A stretch of 8,399 bases of DNA, taken from NCBI GenBank assembly GCA_030605705.1, contig JAUWHU010000254.1:1-8399 (forward strand), given 5' to 3'. The first letter of the stretch is position 1, and each line of letters opens with the position of its first letter. The position numbers and the translations under genes were made by a program. Shown here piece by piece: positions 1 to 4,902 of this stretch. The stretch comes from Thermoflexia bacterium (GTDB lineage Bacteria; Chloroflexota; Anaerolineae; B4-G1; SLSP01). The notes under the pieces are model-generated. The model searched no databases, was not told the DNA's origin, and saw only the letters and a program-made list of their open reading frames with translations.

Positions 1-131
1 TCCAGCGAGAGGAAGACGATAACTTCGTCGTTTTCATCAATGACGTATGCTGGGGCTTTCCCTTCAATGATTCGGCAGAAGATACATCCTTCCCGATCAC
101 CCATGTGTTTCACTTGTCCTCCCGTTGCCAT
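1..131 (-). CDS. HIT-family protein, N-terminal part (cut by left window edge)
   Basis: The minus strand encodes the start of a histidine-triad (HIT) family nucleotide hydrolase or transferase; the rest lies beyond position 1. What is visible is the diagnostic N-terminus GCIFCRIIEGKAPAYVI followed by DENDEVIVFLSL. The CxxC pair (often zinc-binding in this family), the 'I-x-G-x-x-P-A' turn and the 'D-x-V-x-x-F-L' strand are in the usual order. The catalytic HxHxH triad is not in the window, so the subgroup (HinT-like or Ap4A hydrolase-like) cannot be told. The start is uncertain. ATG at 131 has AGGGGAG five bases upstream. GTG at 113 and ATG at 104 lie in the same frame behind a GGGAGG, and 104 gives the length most usual before CIFC. 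The family is well supported; the start is not. Confidence 0.82.
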   Translation of the reverse strand, partial: MATGGQVKHMGDREGCIFCRIIEGKAPAYVIDENDEVIVFLSL

Positions 132-407
132 CGCCACTCCCCTACAGAAAAGCGAGTCTGGGATGGTTTTGTCACAGAGTTCACCTTCCGTTTTACAATG
201 ACGTGGCCCAACGGAGAAGTTCACCTGCGCGCGGGTGCGGCGTGAGCAACTTCGCCGCAAGATACCCTCAAAGCGCGTGTGCCCGCCGATTTGCGGCGCG
301 ATAACCGCGTCGGGGGCAAGCCGTGGTTAGCCGCCTTCTCTCATTGAATAATGCTGAGCTTTCAGACTGTAATGCTCAAGTCTGTTTCTGTTTTGCCGGT
401 GGCCTTA
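132..407. other. intergenic, no gene seen
   Basis: This spacer lies between two minus-strand genes. A plus-strand frame is open from position 3 to the TGA at 243-245, but its first half is antisense to the HIT gene and it has no start with a ribosome binding site. A 6-bp inverted repeat (cagact 363-368, agtctg 379-384) lies 24 bases beyond the stop codon of the minus-strand gene at 408. Its T-rich flank is on the plus-strand side, so it is a poor terminator for that gene. Confidence 0.4.
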
Positions 408-1106
408 TTAATCAATGCTGAAGTCCTTGTATAATTTCACGAAAAATTCCATACCGAAATCAACCAGATGTTTGCAATAATCGAAGTTGGGTGTGATGTA
501 GTAGAAAAGCCCTGTAAACTCGATTAGATTATGCGCTTGCAAATACCGGTGGAGGTCGCTATCTACGTGTAAGTAGACCGTTTCTTGGTCAAGAGCCTTT
601 ACTGGAACGTTATTCTTGGGGCTATTGTTAACGTGTGAATAAGTTAACCTGCCATTTTCGTGTACCAATCTATTCCTGGTTTTACCAATGTGTTTTAACT
701 CTTGCCAATGAATGTTATCAATCTTGTAGTTTGCTGCTCGGTCTAGAAAAGTATAGGCTCGTCTGATACCTTTCCCGTAATGCTCATTGTCTTGAATAGA
801 TAGAGCAATCTCAAGATTACGCCCTTTGCAAAAGTTTATCAAATGGCTTTCTGTGAAAGAATACCAACTAACGACAAAACTGGAGAAAAGTAGCCGTGGA
901 AAATCTCTACTCGCTTCGATAAAATCATCTTCGTGAAACTGGTAGAATTCTTCTTTCTCTTCCGTTGTCATATCCCTAGCAATTTGCTCTATTGACTCAT
1001 AAAAGTGCTTCTGGTTATCTTGTATAGCAATATAGAGCAGGTCAAGATATCTCCCCATTTGCTTTAATTCGTAGGTAACTATCCAATGGCCTATATTGAA
1101 GGGCAT
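408..1106 (-). CDS. hypothetical protein, HEPN-like (R-N-x3-H motif)
   Basis: I do not recognise this 232-residue protein as a named family. It is predicted soluble and mostly helical, with no signal peptide or membrane span. Two segments resemble the HEPN fold. One is a long aromatic helix at residues about 73-95 (SSFVVSWYSFTESHLINF). The other is a helix at about 134-150 ending in KTRNRLVHENG, where R144-N145-x3-H149 fits the Rx4-6H motif of HEPN ribonucleases and of many HEPN proteins without known activity. The start is supported by GGGAGGT four bases before the ATG. A TATAGT at 1140-1135 could be a -10, but no good -35 accompanies it. By eye the gene is clearly AT-richer than its neighbours (runs such as 'ataatttcacgaaaaattcc'), suggesting acquisition by transfer. 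No adjacent MNT-type nucleotidyltransferase or other antitoxin is seen, so a toxin role is only a hypothesis. The gene is probably real; the function is open. Confidence 0.75.
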   Translation of the reverse strand: MPFNIGHWIVTYELKQMGRYLDLLYIAIQDNQKHFYESIEQIARDMTTEEKEEFYQFHEDDFIEASRDFPRLLFSSFVVSWYSFTESHLINFCKGRNLEIALSIQDNEHYGKGIRRAYTFLDRAANYKIDNIHWQELKHIGKTRNRLVHENGRLTYSHVNNSPKNNVPVKALDQETVYLHVDSDLHRYLQAHNLIEFTGLFYYITPNFDYCKHLVDFGMEFFVKLYKDFSID

Positions 1107-1460
1107 ACTACCTCCCGTTGAGCTTCGCGCCTTGACTATAGGCAGCCTAACCAGTAATTATCCCGACATCCTTCCACCCAATCGCCCATTTTGACGGAAA
1201 TCGCGTCCGTCTAACACACTTGCTCTGACGAGGGAAAAAGTGTAAGGTACATCCTGCGCCGCTTCAATCTTGCTACCAGTATATATCAATAGACCCCAAA
1301 ATGCAAAAACAAATGGAGAGTGGGTGCGTTTCAGAATTGAGGCGAGTAACAAGTGTCGCCGGGCTACGGAACAGCGCGCGTGATGCAGCCACACCCCCAC
1401 ACTCCCTTACTCCCTTACTCCCTTACTCCCTTACTCTCCTACTCCCCTTCCGCCTCACGG
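1107..1460. other. divergent intergenic region without a gene
   Basis: This region separates the minus-strand HEPN-like gene from the plus-strand rpsO. The open frames in it have no ribosome binding sites and read through low-complexity sequence, so I call none of them. Visible structure is limited to a 6-bp hairpin (gacgga 1193-1198, tccgtc 1206-1211) and the octad tract listed separately. Confidence 0.5.
1389..1444. repeat. octad tandem tract (ccttactc)n
   Basis: Seven 8-base units stand in a row: ccacaccc, ccacactc, four exact copies of ccttactc, then tcctactc. The tract is wholly pyrimidine plus A on the plus strand. It ends 16 bases before the -35 box of the rpsO promoter. The first two units are the reverse complements of units in the tract at 7452-7475, so both belong to one dispersed low-complexity family. 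Any role is unknown; such tracts commonly arise and change length by polymerase slippage. Confidence 0.85.
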
Positions 1461-1488
1461 TTGCGGAAACACCGGTCTGTGGTATACT
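1461..1488 (+). promoter_or_regulatory. sigma70-type promoter of rpsO
   Basis: TTGCGG (1461-1466) and TATACT (1483-1488) are separated by 16 bases, a good match to a housekeeping promoter. Transcription would start near 1495, giving a leader of about 65 bases before the rpsO start codon. That leader contains a weak hairpin (gaata 1504-1508, tattc 1517-1521). Confidence 0.72.
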
Positions 1489-1559
1489 CCGCAGCGTAGT
1501 TTGGAATAAGTATTAATATTCTGACGAATTCGGCAGTCTTTTGAAAGGAGTTTCTGGCT

Positions 1560-1826
1560 GTGCTATGTAAAACGGAAAAGACCAAGATCATCCATGAGTA
1601 CGCACGCACGCCGGACGACACCGGTTCGCCGGAGGTTCAGGTCGCTATCTTAACTTACCGCATCGCCGATTTGACCGAGCACCTGAAAGTCCACAAGCAC
1701 GACGAGCATTCCCGCTATGGGTTGCTAAAGATGGTCGGGCAACGCCGCCATCATTTGGCTTATCTCCAGAAGATAAGCCCGGAGCGCTACCGGCAGTTGA
1801 TCCAGCGGCTCGGCTTACGCAAGTAA
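1560..1826 (+). CDS. rpsO: 30S ribosomal protein S15
   Basis: S15 is a primary binder of the 16S rRNA central domain and is needed for assembly of the 30S platform. The 88-residue product has the full family length (usually 88-89). Family landmarks are DTGSPEVQVAILTYRI (residues 20-35), LTEHLKVHKHDEHSR (38-52), the rRNA-contacting GLLKMVGQRRHHLAYL (54-69) and the C-terminal ERYRQLIQRLGLRK. The start codon is GTG, placed nine bases after a strong AAAGGAG (1544-1550); the only nearby ATG (1564) is out of frame and runs straight into a stop. A good promoter lies about 70-100 bases upstream. The gene is followed by a strong hairpin and then pnp, the order found in many bacteria. In several bacteria S15 represses its own translation through its leader; the leader here shows no structure I can confidently match to a known one. 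Confidence 0.97.
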   Translation: MLCKTEKTKIIHEYARTPDDTGSPEVQVAILTYRIADLTEHLKVHKHDEHSRYGLLKMVGQRRHHLAYLQKISPERYRQLIQRLGLRK

Positions 1827-1845
1827 CCCGGGTAATTGGCTATTT

Positions 1846-1894
1846 GGACAGAAAACGAGTAGCTGCGGACCTTGTCCCAGCTACTCGTTTGTCC
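1846..1894 (+). terminator. strong hairpin after rpsO (terminator-like or processing site)
   Basis: Thirteen contiguous pairs join aaacgagtagctg (1853-1865) to cagctactcgttt (1878-1890). Four more (ggac 1846-1849 with gtcc 1891-1894) follow across a three-base bulge. The loop itself can form a small ggac/gtcc hairpin (1867-1870, 1874-1877). Only a weak T-rich stretch follows (ctatcacttt), so it is not a textbook intrinsic terminator. In E. coli a terminator and an RNase III site lie at the matching rpsO-pnp junction. By position this stem may act as a partial terminator, a 3' stabiliser of the rpsO message, or a cleavage site. Confidence 0.7.
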
Positions 1895-1947
1895 TATCAC
1901 TTTATAAAGATCCCCTGAAAAAAAATCATCTCACCACAGACCGTAGG

Positions 1948-1968
1948 TGTGGGCAGGCAGTGCCCACA
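1948..1968. repeat. REP-like mini-hairpin inside the fold-back element
   Basis: Arms tgtgggca (1948-1955) and tgcccaca (1961-1968) pair perfectly around the loop ggcag. The same hairpin with a compensated base-pair change occurs at 8212-8230. It lies only in the left arm of the fold-back element and appears to be an insertion into, or a variable module of, the surrounding repeat. Confidence 0.7.
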
Positions 1969-2087
1969 AACAGAGGACACTGAGAAAAAGATTTGAGTTT
2001 TAGCGTAAAAAAATTTAACATTGCATGTCAAAAAGTTAATTTTCTGAATGCTAAGTTTAAAATCTCTGTGCTCTCCGTGCCTCTGTG

Positions 2088-2116
2088 GTGAAATTCCTGT
2101 TTTTTTTCAGTAGACT
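2088..2116 (+). promoter_or_regulatory. possible outward promoter at the repeat terminus, upstream of pnp
   Basis: GTGAAA (2088-2093, four of six matches to TTGACA) and TAGACT (2111-2116, four of six matches to TATAAT) are exactly 17 bases apart, spanning the T-run at the end of the repeat. The equivalent terminus upstream of nadD has GTGAAT and TAGAAT. CATAAT at 2126-2131 is another possible -10. The match is weak and rests partly on the parallel between the two copies. Confidence 0.3.
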
Positions 2117-2149
2117 CTTTATAAACATAATCACCAAGCCGTGCGCTGT

Positions 2150-2221
2150 GGTGGAAGGTAGGAATTGGGGAGTGAGGTGCATATAGACTGCACAACAGTT
2201 CCCAGTTTCGGACCTTCTACC
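2150..2221 (+). promoter_or_regulatory. long leader hairpin upstream of pnp
   Basis: Three stacked stems form one arm. The outer stem joins ggtggaaggt (2150-2159) to accttctacc (2212-2221) with one G-U pair. The middle stem joins ggaattg (2161-2167) to cagttcc (2196-2202), also with one G-U. The tip is gtgca (2177-2181) with tgcac (2189-2193). It ends 19 bases before the pnp ribosome binding site. In E. coli, RNase III cuts a pnp leader hairpin and PNPase then degrades the duplex to repress its own synthesis. This hairpin sits in the right place for the same kind of control, but that role is inference. Confidence 0.6.
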
Positions 2222-2253
2222 CCAAAATCAAGCCGGCGTAGGAGATATATCTG

Positions 2254-4437
2254 ATGTTAGAAGAACGCACGTTTACCGCCCAACTGGGCGAAGACACCAT
2301 TTCCCTTTCCACAGGGAAACTGGCCGGTCAGGCCGGCGGAGCCGTCGTGGCCCGCTGTGGCGAGACCGTTTTATTGGCAACGGCCACGATGTCCCGCACA
2401 CCTCGCACGGGGATCAGTTTCTTCCCGCTGACGGTGGATTTCGAGGAACGGCTCTACGCCGCCGGGCGTATTCCCGGTTCCTTCTTCCGCCGCGAGGGAC
2501 GCCCTTCCGAACAGGCGATCCTCACCTGCCGCCTGATTGACCGCCCCCTCCGCCCCTTGTTCCCCAATGACATGCGGAACGATGTGCAGGTCATCATCGT
2601 GACCCTCTCGCAGGGCGAGGAGCAGCACGCGGATACATTAGCGGTGACTGCCGCCTCTGCCGCGCTGACCATCTCTGACGTACCCTTCGCCGGCCCCGTG
2701 GCCGCCGTACGCGTCGCCTACATTGACGAGCAACTGGTGGTCAACCCCACCATCTCCCAGATGGAAGACAGCGCGCTGGATTTGCGCGTGGCGGGTAGCG
2801 CGGAGGCCATCATCATGGTCGAAGCCGGCGCAAACGAGGTCTCTGAAGCGATCATGGTGGATGCGCTGCAACTGGCCCACCAGTCCATCCAGGACCTCAT
2901 CCGCGCGCAGAACGAAATGCGCGCAGAATTGGGCAAGCCCAAGCGCGAGTACCCCACCTTTGCCCTCCCAGAGACGCTGCAGACCCGTGTACACGAGTTG
3001 ACGGCGGGCCGCGTGAAGGAGATTGTTGCCACCACGACCGCCAGAGACGAGCGCTCCGCCAATCTCGACGCCCTGGAGAACGAGATGCATGGGCAGCTGG
3101 CCGCAGAGGCCGAGGCTGCCGGTTGGACGACGCGCCAGATCAAAGATGCCTTCCATGACATCTTCAAAGATGCCGTGCGTGATCGTATCTTAGATGAAGG
3201 AATCCGCCCCGACGGGCGTGATAGCCGGACCATCCGCTCGCTCTTCTCCGAGGTAGGGCTGTTGCCACGTACGCACGGCAGTGGGCTTTTCACCCGTGGC
3301 GAGACACAGGCGCTCAGCCTGGCGACATTGGGCATGCCTAAAGAAGAACAGATGCTCGATGACCTCTTCCCTCGAGACACCAAGCGCTACATTCACCACT
3401 ACAACTTCCCGCCCTTCTCCACCGGCGAGACCTGGCCGTTACGCGGCCCCAAACGCCGTGAGATCGGTCACGGTGCGCTGGCGGAACGCGCGTTGATGCC
3501 GGTGCTCCCCAGCAAAGAGGAGTTCCCGTACACCATCCGCGTCGTGAGCGAAGTGCTATCTTCCAACGGCAGCACCTCAATGGCCTCGACCTGTGCCAGC
3601 ACGCTGTCGCTGATGGATGCCGGCGTGCCCATCAAGGCCCCTGTCGGCGGGATCGCCATGGGACTGATAAGCGACGGGAAACGTTATAGCGTTCTCACCG
3701 ACATCCAGGGCCTGGAAGATCACCTGGGTGATATGGATTTCAAAGTCACCGGGACTCGCGCAGGCATCACCGCCTTGCAGATGGACATCAAGATCAAGGG
3801 CGTGACCCGCGATATCTTGATCGAAGCACTGGAACAGGCCCGGCTGGCCCGCTTGCAGATCATTGACGTGATCGAAGCAGCCATCCCGGAGCCACGCAAG
3901 GAACTTTCGGAACACGCCCCGAAGATGCTCACGACCCACATAGACCCCGAAAAGATCGGCAAGCTGATCGGCCCTGGCGGCAAAAACATCCGCGCCTTGC
4001 AGGCCGACTACAACGTCAAAATTGACGTTGATGAAGACGGCACGGTCTACGTCGCCGCGCCGGGTGGGGAAGGCGCCTACGAGGCGTTGGCCCACATTGA
4101 CGCTATGATGGAAAGCGCCCAAGAGGGCAAGGTTTACACCGGCAAGGTCGTCCGCACCACCGACTTCGGCGCTTTCGTGGAGATACTGCCCGGCACCGAT
4201 GGAATGGTTCACATCTCCCAGTTGGCCGACCGGCGCGTTGAGAGCGTCACGGATGTCGTGAACCTCGGCGACGAAATCCTGGTCATGGTGACAGGCGTCA
4301 GCCCCGAAGGCAAGATCCGGCTCTCACGTCGGGCCGTGCTGGAAGGCTGGACGTTGGAAGAGGCGCAGGCTCAAGATCGACCTCGGCGCTCCAGCGGCGG
4401 AAATCGCCGTGACTCCCGCCGGCCCCGCCGTCGCTAA
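2254..4437 (+). CDS. pnp: polyribonucleotide nucleotidyltransferase (PNPase)
   Basis: PNPase degrades RNA 3' to 5' by phosphorolysis, releasing nucleoside diphosphates, and acts as a ring-shaped trimer. The 727 residues show the complete family architecture. The first RNase PH domain (about 1-150) holds FFRREGRPSE at 77-86. An all-helical linker covers about 235-315. The second, catalytic RNase PH domain (about 318-545) contains SSNGSTSMAS (436-445) and EDHLGDMDFK (488-497). D489, D495 and K497 correspond to E. coli D486, D492 and K494. A KH domain carries GPGG (573-576), and an S1 domain runs about 626-695. The tail 709-727 is strikingly basic, with 10 Arg in 19 residues. The ATG has GGAG nine bases upstream. 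It lies downstream of rpsO but 427 bases away, separated by structured repeats. It may therefore depend on readthrough or on its own promoter near the repeat terminus. Confidence 0.98.
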   Translation: MLEERTFTAQLGEDTISLSTGKLAGQAGGAVVARCGETVLLATATMSRTPRTGISFFPLTVDFEERLYAAGRIPGSFFRREGRPSEQAILTCRLIDRPLRPLFPNDMRNDVQVIIVTLSQGEEQHADTLAVTAASAALTISDVPFAGPVAAVRVAYIDEQLVVNPTISQMEDSALDLRVAGSAEAIIMVEAGANEVSEAIMVDALQLAHQSIQDLIRAQNEMRAELGKPKREYPTFALPETLQTRVHELTAGRVKEIVATTTARDERSANLDALENEMHGQLAAEAEAAGWTTRQIKDAFHDIFKDAVRDRILDEGIRPDGRDSRTIRSLFSEVGLLPRTHGSGLFTRGETQALSLATLGMPKEEQMLDDLFPRDTKRYIHHYNFPPFSTGETWPLRGPKRREIGHGALAERALMPVLPSKEEFPYTIRVVSEVLSSNGSTSMASTCASTLSLMDAGVPIKAPVGGIAMGLISDGKRYSVLTDIQGLEDHLGDMDFKVTGTRAGITALQMDIKIKGVTRDILIEALEQARLARLQIIDVIEAAIPEPRKELSEHAPKMLTTHIDPEKIGKLIGPGGKNIRALQADYNVKIDVDEDGTVYVAAPGGEGAYEALAHIDAMMESAQEGKVYTGKVVRTTDFGAFVEILPGTDGMVHISQLADRRVESVTDVVNLGDEILVMVTGVSPEGKIRLSRRAVLEGWTLEEAQAQDRPRRSSGGNRRDSRRPRRR

Positions 4438-4451
4438 GAAACGACAGTAGC

Positions 4452-4469
4452 CGCGATTTCCATATCGCG
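4452..4469 (+). other. small hairpin in the pnp to small-ORF gap
   Basis: CGCGAT (4452-4457) pairs with ATCGCG (4464-4469) around a six-base loop. No T-run follows, so it is unlikely to be a full terminator. It may mark the end of the pnp coding segment or modulate readthrough into the small ORF. Confidence 0.35.
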
Positions 4470-4496
4470 CTCCTGCTAAGTTCAAGGAGTTCACCG

Positions 4497-4670
4497 ATGA
4501 ATGAAAACGCAATGAAAATCCTGGCCGAGACCGACCTGTACGGTGTGCTGCTGACTTACGATGAGGCCGGGGAAAAAGTCTACCACCTGGAACTGGAGAA
4601 CACCACCGTGCATTTCTTCGCGGAAGAATGGGATGAGTTCCTCGAATTGATGAAGCAAGTCTTGGGCTAA
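4497..4670 (+). CDS. small acidic hypothetical protein (57 aa)
   Basis: This short ORF begins with ATG seven bases after a near-perfect AAGGAG (4484-4489) and ends in TAA. Its codon use is GC-rich like that of pnp. The product is strongly acidic (13 Asp/Glu against 3 Lys). It reads as two or three beta strands (YGVLLTYDEA, KVYHLELENTTVHFF) followed by an amphipathic helix (AEEWDEFLELMKQVLG). No catalytic motif, signal peptide or membrane span is present, and I cannot name a family. It lies 59 bases after pnp with no strong terminator between, and the intrinsic terminator follows about 80 bases later. It is therefore most likely the last gene of the pnp transcript. A small regulatory or adaptor protein would fit, but nothing in the sequence proves a function. 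Confidence 0.8.
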   Translation: MNENAMKILAETDLYGVLLTYDEAGEKVYHLELENTTVHFFAEEWDEFLELMKQVLG

Positions 4671-4680
4671 GCGTATCTAG

Positions 4681-4735
4681 CTGTGGCCGGTCTCATTGGG
4701 GCCTTCCGCCCCAAACTGCGCTGACCGAGCCACAG
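4681..4735. repeat. nested palindrome after the small ORF
   Basis: The outer stem joins ctgtggccggtc (4681-4692) to gaccgagccacag (4723-4735): twelve pairs with one bulged A. A separate perfect inner hairpin, ttggggc (4696-4702) with gccccaa (4708-4714), sits in the loop. The left arm and two following bases (ctgtggccggtctc) recur at 8285-8298, so this is a dispersed repeat rather than a gene-specific structure. No T-run follows the outer stem. It may protect the 3' end of the pnp transcript or assist the terminator just downstream. Confidence 0.7.
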
Positions 4736-4747
4736 ATGAAACACCAG

Positions 4748-4775
4748 GCGCGGGAGATTTCTCTCCCGCGCTTTT
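4748..4775 (+). terminator. intrinsic terminator of the pnp unit
   Basis: A perfect 10-bp GC-rich stem, gcgcgggaga (4748-4757) with tctcccgcgc (4762-4771), closes a four-base loop and is followed directly by TTTT and further pyrimidines. This is a textbook rho-independent terminator, separating the pnp unit from clpC. Confidence 0.88.
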
Positions 4776-4795
4776 CTCGTGGGAATGAAGTTTGG

Positions 4796-4804
4796 TGCTA
4801 TAAT
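4796..4804 (+). promoter_or_regulatory. extended -10 promoter of clpC
   Basis: TGCTATAAT (4796-4804) combines a consensus -10 hexamer with the extended TG one base upstream. The -35 region 17 bases away is poor, as is allowed for extended -10 promoters. Transcription would begin near 4811, giving a leader of roughly 90 bases. It lies just after the terminator of the preceding unit. No CIRCE element is seen, and the two copies of gtcgaaa that follow do not have CtsR spacing. Confidence 0.7.
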
Positions 4805-4835
4805 AATAAAAATCAGAAGTCGAAAGTCGAAAGTG

Positions 4836-4881
4836 ATTCTCCATTCTTCATTCTCCATTCTCAATTCTTCATTCTCCATTC
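4836..4881. repeat. heptad tandem tract (ATTCTCC)n in the clpC leader
   Basis: Six 7-base units of the type attctcc, attcttc or attctca run in phase and end in attc. The tract lies between the clpC promoter and its ribosome binding site, so it should be transcribed into the leader. Just before it, gtcgaaa is repeated in tandem (from 4820). The same heptad family occurs at 7503-7544 over the nadD stop codon. I infer a slippage-prone dispersed low-complexity repeat. Confidence 0.85.
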
Positions 4882-4902
4882 GTCTGGTAGAGGATAGACG
4901 CC

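Larger units (their letters stand above)
1901..2125. repeat. 225-bp fold-back (MITE-like) element between rpsO and pnp
   Basis: The element has perfect 10-bp terminal inverted repeats, TTTATAAAGA (1901-1910) and TCTTTATAAA (2116-2125). Inside each end are matching blocks: CTGAAAAAAAA, then CACCACAGA, then a CAGAG-type segment. The core also folds on itself: 1989-2019 against 2035-2065 agree at about 22 of 31 positions around a 15-base loop. The whole is thus one long imperfect palindrome with no coding sequence, as expected of a non-autonomous miniature element or a head-to-head pair of one repeat. The left arm carries an extra small hairpin absent from the right arm. ATCAC occurs just outside both sides (1896-1900 and 2130-2134), but four bases separate the right copy from the terminal repeat, so a target duplication is only possible. 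Related single copies occur at 8164-8240 and at the right window edge. Confidence 0.75.

Noticed and set aside
3..245. Plus-strand open frame of about 80 codons ending in TGA at 243-245
   Set aside because: Its first half is antisense to a clear HIT-family N-terminus, it has no supported start, and its translation shows no family features. An open antisense frame in GC-rich coding sequence is common.
291..345. Possible tRNA-like or structured RNA in the HIT upstream region
   Set aside because: GC-rich segments there do not form an acceptor stem, T-loop or anticodon arm in tRNA spacing.
1158..1516. Open frames on both strands around the octad tract
   Set aside because: They read through tandem repeats, lack ribosome binding sites and overlap the rpsO promoter.
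1931..1985. CRISPR-like repeated segments (CACCACAGA...)
   Set aside because: Copies are few, in both orientations, kilobases apart and of unequal length, with no regular spacers or cas genes.
2638..3383. Long minus-strand open frames inside pnp and similar ones inside clpC
   Set aside because: They are antisense or out-of-frame shadows of well-supported genes, caused by high GC content.
4818..4835. CtsR-like operator (tandem gtcgaaa) in front of clpC
   Set aside because: The CtsR box has two heptads separated by three bases with a GGTCAAA core. Here the units abut with period 7 and differ in sequence, matching low-complexity repeats instead.
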